A DNA stretch of 64,000 bases from Leifsonia shinshuensis (GTDB taxonomy: Bacteria > Actinomycetota > Actinomycetes > Actinomycetales > Microbacteriaceae). Positions 42,643-51,537 of this stretch are shown here, in pieces (position 1 is the first letter of the stretch; every line of letters begins with the position of its first letter). Under the pieces are notes generated by a model. That model was not told the origin of the DNA. It ran no database searches and saw only the letters and a list, made by a program, of their open reading frames with translations. The position numbers were made by a program, and so were the translations under genes. The DNA lies in assembly GCF_013410375.1 (NCBI RefSeq), contig NZ_JACCFL010000001.1, forward strand, positions 2,852,001 through 2,916,000. The letters run 5' to 3'.

Positions 42643-43628
42643 TGCGCGCCGTGATCGTGCCGCAGCCGGGCGAGGCGGAGGTCCTGACCCTCGCCGAGGT
42701 CCCCGATCCCCAGCCCGGGCCCCGCGAGGTCCGCATCCGGGTGATCGCGGCCGGCCTCAATGGGGCCGACCTGAGCCAGCGACGTGGCTTCTACCCGCCG
42801 CCGCCCGGCGCGCCGGAGTGGCCAGGCCTCGAGGTGTCTGGCGTCATCGACGCGGTCGGCGCGGAGGTCGAGCCCGGCCGCTGGAGCGCGGGCGACGCGG
42901 TCTGCGCGCTGCTCCCCGGCGGCGGCTACGCCGAGTACGTGACGGTCGACGCCGGCCTCGTCCTCCCGATCCCACCCGGCGTGGACCCGGTGGAGGCCGC
43001 CGGCCTTCCCGAGGTCGCCGCGACCGTCTGGTCGAACGTCTTCGACCTCGGCGCCCTCGCACCCGGCGAGACGCTGCTCGTCCACGGCGGCTCCAGCGGG
43101 ATCGGCAGCATGGCCATCCAGCTCGCCCACGCACTCGGCTCCCCTGTCATCGCGACCGCGGGAAGCCCGGAGAAGGCCGCCTTCTGCCGCGGGCTCGGCG
43201 CGGACGCGGCCGTCGACTACCGCACCGACGACTTCGTGGAGGCCGTGCGCGCCTTCACCGACGGCCGCGGCGCCGACGTCGTGCTCGACATCGTGGGCGG
43301 CGCGTACATCGCCCGCGACCTGGACGCCCTCGCCACCGGAGGCCGCATCATGTCGATCGCGATCCGCGACCGCACCCCGGCCGCGGTGGACATGGGCCTC
43401 CTGATGAGCAAGCGCGCCCGCATCCAGGGCACCACGATGCGCGCCCGCCCGCTCGCCGAGCGCGTCGCGATCATCGCCGCCGTGCGCGAGCACGTCTGGC
43501 CGCTGCTGGAGTCGGGCGCCGTCCGCCCGGTCATCGACTCCGTGTTCCCGCTGGAGGACGCCGCCCAGGCGCACCGGCGGATGGAGTCGTCGGCGCACCG
43601 CGGGAAGATCCTGCTGCGCGTCTCCTGA
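42642..43628 (+). CDS. NAD(P)H quinone oxidoreductase / zinc-type alcohol dehydrogenase-like (PIG3 family)
   Basis: A 328-residue MDR-superfamily quinone oxidoreductase. The N-terminal GroES fold contains NGADLSQRRGFYPPPPGAPEWPGLEVSG, which is the PIG3/TED2 signature, and the cofactor loop LVHGGSSGIGSMAIQLAHALG binds NADPH. The structural-zinc Cys cluster is absent, as expected. It starts one base before the permease stop ends and may be co-transcribed with the ABC genes, although function is unrelated. Its 3' end overlaps a convergent gene by 98 bp. Confidence 0.9.
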   Translation: MRAVIVPQPGEAEVLTLAEVPDPQPGPREVRIRVIAAGLNGADLSQRRGFYPPPPGAPEWPGLEVSGVIDAVGAEVEPGRWSAGDAVCALLPGGGYAEYVTVDAGLVLPIPPGVDPVEAAGLPEVAATVWSNVFDLGALAPGETLLVHGGSSGIGSMAIQLAHALGSPVIATAGSPEKAAFCRGLGADAAVDYRTDDFVEAVRAFTDGRGADVVLDIVGGAYIARDLDALATGGRIMSIAIRDRTPAAVDMGLLMSKRARIQGTTMRARPLAERVAIIAAVREHVWPLLESGAVRPVIDSVFPLEDAAQAHRRMESSAHRGKILLRVS

Positions 43629-44004
43629 GCCACCGCTCCACGCCGGCGGAGACCGCCGTGGCCAGGCTTGCGCCGACCGCGTACGCGACCAGATCGACCC
43701 ACTGGAACGTCGACCCGAGCACCAGCTCGACGCCGGGGATCGCCGCCGACAGCCGAGCGGGCACGCCGGTGAGCTGGAGTACCTCCACGGCGGCGCACAC
43801 CGCGAAGGCGACCCCGCCGACGACGAGGACCGGCGCCCGCGGCACGACGAGCGCGACCAGCAGGAACAGGAGCACGGCGTAGAGCGCGTCCCCGGCGAAG
43901 GCGCCCGCAGCGCTCTGCAGGGTCTCGTGGACGGTGAGGCCGACGACGACGGTGGCCGCCGCCAGCACGAGCAGAAGGGCGCGGCGGCGGGCGAGGAACG
44001 GCAT
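43531..44004 (-). CDS. DUF2809-like small integral membrane protein
   Basis: A 157-residue protein with four predicted helices (LLLVLAAATVVVGLTVH, DALYAVLLFLLVALVV, PVLVVGGVAFAVCAAVEVLQL, WVDLVAYAVGASLATAVSAG). The C-E-V-L-Q block and the F-Q-W-x-D-L-x-A-Y-x-x-G motif match the DUF2809/VanZ-like group. The last 33 codons overlap the convergent oxidoreductase gene. The ATG at 44004 gives a normal membrane start. Function unknown. Confidence 0.75.
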   Translation of the reverse strand: MPFLARRRALLLVLAAATVVVGLTVHETLQSAAGAFAGDALYAVLLFLLVALVVPRAPVLVVGGVAFAVCAAVEVLQLTGVPARLSAAIPGVELVLGSTFQWVDLVAYAVGASLATAVSAGVERWLRRRAAGSSRGAPTTPSAGAPGRRPPAGTRSR

Positions 44005-44086
44005 GGCGTCGACGGTAATGGCGCCGCGTCGGGGTCCGCATCCGCCCGATGCCCGATCCCGTCTCATTCGGTGGGAGGATCGAAGC

Positions 44087-45100
44087 ATGACCACGCCGCC
44101 CTCCGACGACACCCTTCTCGCCCTGCCGAAAGCCGAGCTGCACTTGCACATCGAGGGGACCCTCGAGCCCGATCTGGCGTTCGAGCTCGCCGGGCGGAAC
44201 GGGGTCGAGCTCCCGTACGCCTCCGTCGAGGAGCTGGCGGCGCAGTACGACTTCTCCGACCTGCAGTCGTTCCTCGACCTGTACTACGCGACCATGGCCG
44301 TGCTGCGCACCGAGGACGACTTCGCCGAGCTCACCCGGCGCTACCTGCGGACCGCGGCCGCGCAGGGCGTCCGCCACGCCGAGCTGTTCTTCGACCCGCA
44401 GGCGCACGTGGCGCGCGGCGTCCCGATCGAGGCCGTCATCGACGGAATCGGCGGGGCGCTGGCGGAGGCCGAGCGCGACCTCGGAGTGTCCGGCGGGCTC
44501 ATCCTGTGCTTCCTGCGCGACCAGCCGGTGGAGTCCGCGGACGCCGTCCTGACCGCCGCGCTCACCCGGCCCGAGCGCCTGCTCGGCGTCGGGCTCGACT
44601 CCGCCGAGGTCGGCTATCCGCCCGAGCTGTTCGCGGGCGTGTTCGCACGGGCGAAGGACGCCGGGCTGCACGCGGTCGCGCACGCCGGCGAGGAGGGGCC
44701 GCCCTCTTACATCGTGCAGGCGCTGGACCTGCTGGGGGTGGAGCGCGTCGACCACGGCATCCGGGCGGCGGAGGACCCGGAGCTGATGGCACGACTGGCC
44801 GCCGACGGGATCCCGCTCACGGTCTGCCCGCTGTCCAACGTCCGGCTGCGCACGGTCCCCGACCTGAGCGCCCACCCGCTGCTGCGGCTGGACGCGGCCG
44901 GGGTCCGCGTGACCGTGAACTCGGACGACCCGGCCTACTTCGGCGGCTACGTCGGCGACAACTACCTCGCCATCCGGGACGCCCTCGGCGTCACGGCCGA
45001 GCAGGCCGAGCGGTTCGCGCGCACCTCGATCGACGCGTCGTTCGCGCCGACCGCGCGGAAGGCCGAGCTGCAGGCGGCGGTGGACGCGTGGCGGAGCTGA
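44087..45100 (+). CDS. add: Adenine/adenosine deaminase
   Basis: A 337-residue zinc deaminase of the ADA superfamily. Zinc and catalytic residues are visible: HLHIEGT, HAGEEG, DHGIR and the Ser-Asp-Asp of VNSDDPAYF. LPKAELHLHIEGTLEPDL and ELFFDPQAH are closer to adenine deaminases of the Aah1 type than to adenosine deaminase, so adenine to hypoxanthine is the better guess. It overlaps the following hydrolase gene by 13 bp. Confidence 0.87.
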   Translation: MTTPPSDDTLLALPKAELHLHIEGTLEPDLAFELAGRNGVELPYASVEELAAQYDFSDLQSFLDLYYATMAVLRTEDDFAELTRRYLRTAAAQGVRHAELFFDPQAHVARGVPIEAVIDGIGGALAEAERDLGVSGGLILCFLRDQPVESADAVLTAALTRPERLLGVGLDSAEVGYPPELFAGVFARAKDAGLHAVAHAGEEGPPSYIVQALDLLGVERVDHGIRAAEDPELMARLAADGIPLTVCPLSNVRLRTVPDLSAHPLLRLDAAGVRVTVNSDDPAYFGGYVGDNYLAIRDALGVTAEQAERFARTSIDASFAPTARKAELQAAVDAWRS

Positions 45101-45963
45101 CCGGAGGCCGTCCCGGGACGATCACCCGCCCCGGCGGTCGGGCGGTCCGGTTCTTCGACACCGGCGGAGCCGACACCGGCGGCGACACGGCCGCCGCGGC
45201 CGACGCCCCCGTCATCGTCTGGCACCACGGCACCCCGCAGACCGGGGCCGTCATCGCGCCGGTCGCGGAGGCGGCCGCCACTCGCGGCCTCCGCGTCGTG
45301 TCGGTCGCGCGCCCGGGATACCCCGGCTCCGACCCGCTCCCCGGCCGGACGGTCGCCGACGCCGCCGCCGACGTGCTCGCCGTGCTGGACGGGCTCGGCG
45401 TCGACCGCTTCGCCACCCTGGGCGCCTCCGGAGGCGGGCCGCACGCGCTCGCCTGCGCCGCGCTCGCGCCGAACCGGGTGGACGCGGTGGTGTCGTTCGC
45501 CGGGATCGCCCCGTACTGGGGCGACGTCGACTGGTTCGCAGGCATGGCCGACCCGGGTGGGCTGCGCGCCGCCCTCTCCGGCCGCGAGGCCCGCCTCGCC
45601 TACGCGGAGACCGCGCAGTTCGAGCCGGAGTCGTTCACCGAGCGCGACTACCGCACGCTGGAGGGCGCGTGGGCCGCGCTCGGCGCGGACGCCGGAGCCG
45701 GCGGCGCCGCCGGGCCGGCCGGCGAAGTGGACGACGACCGTGCGTTCGTCTCGCCGTGGGGCGTCGAGCCCGCCGCGGTCGCCGCGCCCACCCTGCTCGT
45801 CCAGGGCGGACGGGACCGCGTCATCCCGGCCACGCACGCCGGCTGGATGCTGGAGCGCCTGCGGCGCGGCGAGCTCTGGCTGCGACCGCGCGAAGGCCAC
45901 GTCTCAGTCCTGACCGCGCTCGGCGTCGCGCTCGACTGGGTAGTCGCGACCTCCGCCCGCTGA
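45088..45963 (+). CDS. Alpha/beta hydrolase
   Basis: A 291-residue alpha/beta-hydrolase-fold enzyme. The oxyanion region is VIVWHHGTPQTG, the nucleophile elbow TLGASGGGPHA (Ser), the acid lies in LLVQGGRDRVIP (Asp) and the His in PREGHVSV. GTG 45088 lies inside the adenine deaminase gene, 13 bp before its stop, so the two are coupled. Substrate unknown; nothing shows that it takes part in purine salvage. Confidence 0.87.
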   Translation: MAELTGGRPGTITRPGGRAVRFFDTGGADTGGDTAAAADAPVIVWHHGTPQTGAVIAPVAEAAATRGLRVVSVARPGYPGSDPLPGRTVADAAADVLAVLDGLGVDRFATLGASGGGPHALACAALAPNRVDAVVSFAGIAPYWGDVDWFAGMADPGGLRAALSGREARLAYAETAQFEPESFTERDYRTLEGAWAALGADAGAGGAAGPAGEVDDDRAFVSPWGVEPAAVAAPTLLVQGGRDRVIPATHAGWMLERLRRGELWLRPREGHVSVLTALGVALDWVVATSAR

Positions 45964-46102
45964 CGATACACACCGCGTTTCTGTGGACTCTTTCAGAAAA
46001 CCCCCGTTCTCCTGCTAAGGTCGCGGGAAGTCGACCGGCTGCGCCTTTGCCACCCCCGCTGGCGAGCTCAGCGCGCCGTTCTCGTTTCCCGAAGGAGAGC
46101 CC

Positions 46103-47518
46103 ATGACGACGACGTCCACTGCGCCCGCGCCCGCCCGCTCCGGCACCCTCCGCCGCAACCTCGGCCTGTGGGCCATCGTGGGCCTCGGCCTCGGCTACAT
46201 GACGCCGACCGTCGTGTTCGACACGTTCGGGATCGTGTCGGACGAGACCAGCGGCGCCGTGCCCGCCGCCTACCTGGTGGCGCTCGTCGTGATGATGTTC
46301 ACCGCCGTCAGCTACGGCAAGATGGCGGGCGCGATCCCGAGCGCCGGGTCGGCGTACACCTACGTGCGGGAGTCCATCCACCCGAACCTCGGCTTCATGG
46401 TCGGCTGGACCTCCCTGATCGACTACGTGCTGCTGCCGATGGTGAACTGCCTGATCATCCGGCTCTACCTGGAGCAGGTGTTCCCGGACGTGCCCGGCTG
46501 GATCTGGGTCGTCATCTACTGCGCGGTGGTCACCGCGCTCATCTACTTCACGATGCGCGGCACGTCGAACGTCAACATGATCCTGCTGGTGTTCGCCATC
46601 GTCGTCATGACCGTGTTCGTCGTGATGGTGATCGCGCAGCTCGCCAACGGTGCGGGCGACGGGACGGTCGCCTCGTTCAAGCCGTTCTTCCACGACGGCG
46701 TCACCCTGTCGGCCGTCCTCACCGGCGCCACCGTGGTCTGCTTCTCGTTCATCGGCTTCGACGCGGTGACGATGTACGCCGAGGAGGCCAAGACGCCGAA
46801 GATCATGCCGCGGGCGATCCTCCTGACTGTGGTCATCGGCGGCGCGATCTTCCTCATCGCCGGCTTCTTCACCCAGCTCCGCTTCCCGACCAACGCGCCG
46901 TTCGGCGAGTTCACCGACGACCCGCTCCCCCAGATCGGCCTGATCGTGGGCGGTCCGGTCTTCCAGGCGATCTTCGTCTCCGCCGGGTTCGCGGCCACGC
47001 TCGCCTCCGGCCTGGCGTCGCACGCGTCGGTGTCCCGGATGCTGCTGGTGATGGGCCGCAACAACGTCCTCCCCCGCCGCTTCTTCGGTTACATCGATCC
47101 GAAGACGCACACGCCGACGCTGAACATCGTGCTGGTCGGCGCGATCTGCCTGCTGGCGATGTCGTTCTCGCTCGAACTGATCTCCGCCTTCATCAACTTC
47201 GGCGCGCTGATCGCCTTCACCTTCGTGAACATCTCGGTGATCGCCTGGTTCGCCATCCGCCAGGGCCGCCGCAAGAGCTTCCGCGACATCGTGACGTTCA
47301 TCGTCCTGCCCGGCATCGGCATGGTGCTGACCGGCATCCTGTGGGCGAACCTGCACGCGGACGCGCTGATCGGCGGCCTGATCTGGACGGCGATCGGCTT
47401 CGCCTACCTGCTGATCCTCACCCGGGGCTTCCGCCGACGCGCGGCGGCATTCGATGAGAACCAACCGGTCACGGGGTTCACCAGCGCCGTCGGGCGCGAC
47501 AGGGAGCCCACCCCGTAG
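46103..47518 (+). CDS. APC family amino-acid/polyamine permease
   Basis: A 471-residue, twelve-helix permease. The first helix has GLGLGYMTPTVVFDTFG, the unwound substrate loop of APC carriers, and helix 6 has VVCFSFIGFDAVTMYAEEAK. The sequence resembles the putrescine importer PuuP/ YeeF group in length and motif, but specificity is uncertain. GAAGGAGAG precedes the ATG. No polyamine catabolic genes are adjacent. Directly upstream genes for adenine deaminase and hydrolase are separated by 139 bp. Confidence 0.85.
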   Translation: MTTTSTAPAPARSGTLRRNLGLWAIVGLGLGYMTPTVVFDTFGIVSDETSGAVPAAYLVALVVMMFTAVSYGKMAGAIPSAGSAYTYVRESIHPNLGFMVGWTSLIDYVLLPMVNCLIIRLYLEQVFPDVPGWIWVVIYCAVVTALIYFTMRGTSNVNMILLVFAIVVMTVFVVMVIAQLANGAGDGTVASFKPFFHDGVTLSAVLTGATVVCFSFIGFDAVTMYAEEAKTPKIMPRAILLTVVIGGAIFLIAGFFTQLRFPTNAPFGEFTDDPLPQIGLIVGGPVFQAIFVSAGFAATLASGLASHASVSRMLLVMGRNNVLPRRFFGYIDPKTHTPTLNIVLVGAICLLAMSFSLELISAFINFGALIAFTFVNISVIAWFAIRQGRRKSFRDIVTFIVLPGIGMVLTGILWANLHADALIGGLIWTAIGFAYLLILTRGFRRRAAAFDENQPVTGFTSAVGRDREPTP

Positions 47519-47551
47519 CGCGGCACCTGCGAGGAGCGCGGCACCTGCGAG
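47517..47551. repeat. 17-bp direct repeat at the permease stop codon
   Basis: AGCGCGGCACCTGCGAG occurs at 47517-47533 and 47535-47551, one base apart. The first copy includes the last two bases of the permease stop codon. It looks like a small tandem duplication without known role. Confidence 0.7.
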
Positions 47552-47656
47552 TAGCCCGAACCCCGCGCCCGGGCCGCACTGTTCGTTCTAGTGTTGGCAC
47601 AAGCGTCTTGACGTCAGGCCCGGACCGATCCCGTGCTTGACCGGGGAGGAGTACCG

Positions 47657-48868
47657 ATGTCCGAGCTCGACCTCAACCAGCCGTTGACCCCGCCGGATGA
47701 GCCGCCGGCCGGGGTGACGCTCACGCCTCCCGCCTCCGTCCCGGAGGTCGGCGGCGAGCAGGCCGTCGGGATGGTGGCGGTCCCGCCGGACAAGCGGGCG
47801 GCGCTCGCGGCCAAGGCGGACGAGTTCGTCGCCGGCCTCGCCGGCGTGGAGCCCGGCAGCCCGGAGTTCACCCGGCGGGTGGACGAGATCGCGCGGATGG
47901 GCGTGCAGGAGATCCGCTCGTCCTCCGAGGTGTCCAACCGGATGCTGCAGCGGCCGGAGTCGTCGCTCGCGGCCGCGCGGGGGCGCGGCGGCCCGTCGGA
48001 TCCGCAGACCCAGGTGGCGCAGACGCTGCAGCAGCTGCGGACGACGATCACCGAGCTCGACCCGGGCCACGCCGACCTGGCCGGGGCGAAGGGGCTGCTC
48101 GCGCGGCTCCCCGGCGGCAAGTCGCTGAAGCGCTACTTCGAGCGGTACCAGCCCGCGCAGAAGCAGCTGGACGCGATCATCACCGCCCTCATCTCGGGGC
48201 AGGACGCCCTGCTCAAGGACAACGCGGCGATCGACCTGGAGCGCGCCAACCTGTGGGCGACGATGGGCAAGCTCGGCGAGTACGCCACGCTCGCGAAGGC
48301 TCTGGACGAGTCCATCGAGGCGCGCGCCGCCCAGCTCCGCGCGACCGACCCGCGCCGCGCCGACTCGCTGATCGCGGACGCGCTGTTCCCGATCCGGCAG
48401 CGCAGGCAGGACCTGACCACCCAGATCGCGGTGTCCGTCCAGGGCTACCTCGCCCTCGACGCCATCCGGAAGAACAACGTCGAGCTGATCAAGGGCGTCG
48501 AGCGCGCCCGCACGACGACGGTCGCCGCGCTGCGCACCGCCATCATCGTCGCGCAGGCGCTGGGCAACCAGGAGCTGGTCCTGGACCAGATCAGCGCACT
48601 GAACGACGCGACGAACTCGATGATCGACCGCACCGGCGAGCTGCTGCGCCAGCAGACCGCACGCGTCCACGAGGAGGCCATCTCCACCGGCGTCAGCCTC
48701 GAGACCCTGCAACACGCGTTCGACAACGTGTTCGCGACGATGGACTCCATCGACACCTACCGGGTGAAGGCGGTGGAGAGCATGGCGGCGACGGTCGACG
48801 CGCTGGAGCAGCAGATCTCGCGGTCGAAGAGCTACGTGGACCGGTCGCACTCGGGAACGAGCAACTGA
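47657..48868 (+). CDS. TelA family toxic anion resistance protein
   Basis: A 403-residue, mostly helical cytoplasmic protein of the TelA/KlaA family, often linked to tellurite or general stress resistance. Conserved blocks include PGGKSLKRYFERYQPAQKQLDAII, SGQDALLKDNAAIDLERANLW, and the C-terminal DRTGELLRQQTARVHEEA...VSLETLQHAFDNVFATMDSIDTYR. GGGGAGGA precedes the ATG at 47657. It is convergent with an operon of YbjQ-like proteins (13 bp between stops). Members often sit beside TerD-type genes; none is present here. Confidence 0.88.
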   Translation: MSELDLNQPLTPPDEPPAGVTLTPPASVPEVGGEQAVGMVAVPPDKRAALAAKADEFVAGLAGVEPGSPEFTRRVDEIARMGVQEIRSSSEVSNRMLQRPESSLAAARGRGGPSDPQTQVAQTLQQLRTTITELDPGHADLAGAKGLLARLPGGKSLKRYFERYQPAQKQLDAIITALISGQDALLKDNAAIDLERANLWATMGKLGEYATLAKALDESIEARAAQLRATDPRRADSLIADALFPIRQRRQDLTTQIAVSVQGYLALDAIRKNNVELIKGVERARTTTVAALRTAIIVAQALGNQELVLDQISALNDATNSMIDRTGELLRQQTARVHEEAISTGVSLETLQHAFDNVFATMDSIDTYRVKAVESMAATVDALEQQISRSKSYVDRSHSGTSN

Positions 48869-48882
48869 GGCCGGCGGACGGT

Positions 48883-49707
48883 TCAGGGCAGATCGAGCCG
48901 CGACACCCCGAATCGCTCCGCGAGGAAGCGGCCGTTGACCAGCAGGGCGGACGCGTCGTGCTCCACGGCGGCGTCCCGCAGCCGCTTGGCCGCGCGCTCC
49001 AGCTCCCCGAGCTGCGCGATCAGCGCCTCCGAGGCCTTCGTCCCGTCCGGGAGGACGTGGTCGGCCGTCCAGTCCGCCGGGAGCGACAGGTACGCCCGCA
49101 GGGTGTCGGGGAGGTAGACCGTCGCCGTCCGCCGCACCACGACCTCCTGCTCGCCCTGACCGGCCACCCGCGGCAGCGCGTCGATGAGGAGGTCGCCGAT
49201 GCGCCCGACCAGCGCGACCGCCTCGTCCGGCACCCGCCGCCCGAGCCGCGCCGGCAGCGTCCGCAGGTCCGCCTCGATCGTGGCGTCCCGCACCTGGACC
49301 TCCGACCCGACCGGCTCCAGGCCGAGCGTCTGCAGCGCGCGGGAGGAGTTGGCCGCGTCGCCCGCGGCCTGCGCGGCGAGCGCGGCGACCCGGCCCGCGA
49401 AGGCGGTGAGCCAGTCGCCGAGGCCGAGGGGGCGGCGGGCGATGGTGACCCCGCCGTACACACGATCGACCTCGCCGCGCCAGTGCGGCCCGGGCTCGTA
49501 CCCGAGGGTGAGCGTCTCCTCTGGACCGATCAGGCTGACGCGCGCGATCGCTCCCGCCCGGCCGAACAGACGGTCGGCAAGCGTCCGCTTGCGTTCGATG
49601 ACCAGGACCCGCGCGGCGAGCGCCGGCGGCAGCGCGCGTCCGACGCTCTCGACCAGTTCGGTCAAGAATGTCTGCGGGTCGGCCTCCGCCTCAGCGGGCT
49701 CGGTCAT
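48883..49707 (-). CDS. Hypothetical protein (274 aa), last gene of the YbjQ-domain operon
   Basis: A 274-residue soluble protein with no signal peptide or known domain. The N-terminal third looks alpha/beta (VLVIERKRTLADRLFGRAGAIARVSLIGPEETLTLGYE), the middle is Ala-rich and helical (WLTAFAGRVAALAAQAAGDAANSSRALQTL), and the C-terminal end is helical (LIAQLGELERAAKRLRDAAVEH). The ATG overlaps the upstream YbjQ-like stop (49704-49707), so it is translationally coupled. Convergent with telA. A stress-related role is only suggested by neighbours. Confidence 0.7.
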   Translation of the reverse strand: MTEPAEAEADPQTFLTELVESVGRALPPALAARVLVIERKRTLADRLFGRAGAIARVSLIGPEETLTLGYEPGPHWRGEVDRVYGGVTIARRPLGLGDWLTAFAGRVAALAAQAAGDAANSSRALQTLGLEPVGSEVQVRDATIEADLRTLPARLGRRVPDEAVALVGRIGDLLIDALPRVAGQGEQEVVVRRTATVYLPDTLRAYLSLPADWTADHVLPDGTKASEALIAQLGELERAAKRLRDAAVEHDASALLVNGRFLAERFGVSRLDLP

Positions 49708-50528
49708 CCACGTCCGCCGTCGGTGAGCGGGAGGACCAGGCTCGGCGTCGCGATGACGTGGTCGTCGCGAAGCGGTCGGACCGCGGTGCCGATCGCGAAG
49801 AACTCGGTGGTGTGGCCGCCCCAGCGGTGCGGAAGCGAGAGCAGCTGCATGCCGACCACGCCCTCCGCATCGAGAGCCTCCGCCTCGGCCTGCATCCGGC
49901 CCATCGCGAGCTCACGGGCGTCGTAGAGCGCCTCGGTGAACGCGGTGATCTCCACGTTCGCGCCGAGATTGTTCATCGTCGCCAGCATCCCTTGGTGGGC
50001 GATGTGGTAGACGCACGTTCCCATCACGAGGCCCTGCGGCACGTAGCCGGACTGGATGAGCGTCCAGAAGTCCTGGCCGGACAGGTCGGACGTGAACGGC
50101 ATCCGTTTGTTGTTCCGCCAGGTGCCGGTCGGGGGCTTCTCCTCGGCGACGACGGCCGTGCCGACGGCCACGAATTCGGCGAGGTCGTTGCCGTACTCCT
50201 TGAACTCGATCTCGAGCCGCACCCCGACGATGCCGTCCGCGCCCAGCGCGTCGGCCTCCGCCTCCATCCGGGTCATCGCGAGCTCGCGCGCGTGGTACAT
50301 CGCCTCGCTCAGCTTCTCCAATTCCATGTTCTTGCCCCACTTACGAGCCTGGATGCCCACATGGTAGACGCTGGAGCCGAGGACGAGGCCGACGGGCCGG
50401 AATCCGGCCTGCCGGACGAGGAGGAACTCGTTCACCGACAGGTCGCTGGTGAACAGCCGCGCACGGCCGTCGGCCAGGCGGGCCCGTGCGTCGCTCGGGA
50501 GTGTGACGCTGGAGAACGGGTCGGACAC
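49704..50528 (-). CDS. Tandem YbjQ-like (heavy-metal-binding domain) protein
   Basis: A 274-residue cytoplasmic protein with two YbjQ/UPF0145-like domains in tandem. Domain one (residues about 20-130) ends in MTRMEAEADALGADGIVGVRLEIEF...AEFVAVGTAV, domain two (about 140-255) in MGRMQAEAEALDAEGVVGMQLL...TEFFAIGTAV. Each begins with a FTSDLS segment. YbjQ proteins form pentameric beta rings; their ligand is not known, and the metal name is historical. It sits between a related two-domain protein and a hypothetical gene in one operon. Confidence 0.85.
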   Translation of the reverse strand: MSDPFSSVTLPSDARARLADGRARLFTSDLSVNEFLLVRQAGFRPVGLVLGSSVYHVGIQARKWGKNMELEKLSEAMYHARELAMTRMEAEADALGADGIVGVRLEIEFKEYGNDLAEFVAVGTAVVAEEKPPTGTWRNNKRMPFTSDLSGQDFWTLIQSGYVPQGLVMGTCVYHIAHQGMLATMNNLGANVEITAFTEALYDARELAMGRMQAEAEALDAEGVVGMQLLSLPHRWGGHTTEFFAIGTAVRPLRDDHVIATPSLVLPLTDGGRG

Positions 50529-50556
50529 GGTGGTTCCTCTCGGATGGCGGTCGGAT

Positions 50557-51486
50557 TCAGGCGCGGGGGCGCAGGTCGCTGAGCGGGATCACGGTCGTGA
50601 CGGCGGACAGTTCGGCGCGGCGGCTGTAGCGTGGGACGGGGACCAGCGTGGTCCCGATCACTGTCGCCTCGGCGTGGAGATCCTTCTCCTCGCCGCACGG
50701 AGTGTCGAACTCGAACAGATCGAGGTCGGTCACGACCAGCTGGGCGCCCGGGATCGCGGACGCCCTCTTCCCGAGCCGGTGCAGGGATTCGGAGCGCGCC
50801 GCCTGGATCAGCTCGGTCATTCCGGTCACCTCACCGTTGACCCAGCTCGAGCGCTGGGTGCGCAGCTCGTAGTCCTCGTGCTTGGTGGAGACCGAGATGC
50901 CGAGGAGCAGTTCGCCCGGCGTATAGCCGCTGAGGATGGCGGCAGCGGTGTCCTCGACCGTCAGGTTCGTGCACCACACGTCGCCGCGGTTCTTCGGGTA
51001 CGGGACGAGCAGCGGATCGTCCGAGCGCACGGCCGTGCCGAGCGCGGTGAACTCCCACGCCGAACCGTCCAGACGCGTGCGCTCGACCGTGACGCCGACG
51101 ACGCCGTGCGCACCCAGAGCCCCCGCTTCGGCGAGCATCCGCCGGACGGCCCCGTACCAGGCGGATTCGAACGCCTTCACGTACGGGGCGAAGCCGACAT
51201 AGGTGGTTCCGCCGGAGGTGGTAACGGGCGACCGCCAGGCGTTCCGGTTGAACGCGGTGGAACGTCCCACCGCCGGACCCGTCATGGTCCACCAGGCGCA
51301 GCCCGTGCCGGTCCAGCCGAGGTTGACGACGATGCCACCGAAGACCTCGCCGACCGGGAGCAGGGCGGCACTCCGCGCCGCGGCGGCCGCGGGAGCGGAG
51401 AAGAGCGACGACCTGACCCCGCTGGCGGCCTGCCGCTCCACGCGGGAGCGTGCAGCGGCCGGGAGGCCGTCGGGTGTCGGGGTCAC
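50557..51486 (-). CDS. YbjQ-like domain protein, first gene of the operon
   Basis: A 309-residue protein. Residues about 80-165 contain a clear YbjQ-like end (VRRMLAEAGALGAHGVVGVTVERTR...WEFTALGTAV). Residues about 185-300 look like a second, more divergent copy (CTNLTVEDTAAAILSGYTPGELLLGISVS ... LHAEATVIGTTLV). Together with the next gene the operon encodes four such domains. The GTG at 51486 was chosen because GGATGA precedes it; the frame stays open to 51519. The N-terminal 50 residues are unrelated and Ala-rich. Confidence 0.75.
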   Translation of the reverse strand: MTPTPDGLPAAARSRVERQAASGVRSSLFSAPAAAAARSAALLPVGEVFGGIVVNLGWTGTGCAWWTMTGPAVGRSTAFNRNAWRSPVTTSGGTTYVGFAPYVKAFESAWYGAVRRMLAEAGALGAHGVVGVTVERTRLDGSAWEFTALGTAVRSDDPLLVPYPKNRGDVWCTNLTVEDTAAAILSGYTPGELLLGISVSTKHEDYELRTQRSSWVNGEVTGMTELIQAARSESLHRLGKRASAIPGAQLVVTDLDLFEFDTPCGEEKDLHAEATVIGTTLVPVPRYSRRAELSAVTTVIPLSDLRPRA

Positions 51487-51537
51487 GCGCTCATCCAACC
51501 ACGTCCTGCGCGGCGACACGCGGAGTGGTGCGAGCGC

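Noticed and set aside
47657..48868. Toxin-antitoxin or secretion-effector reading of the telA region
   Set aside because: TelA has clear family motifs, and no small toxin-like gene or secretion signal is next to it.
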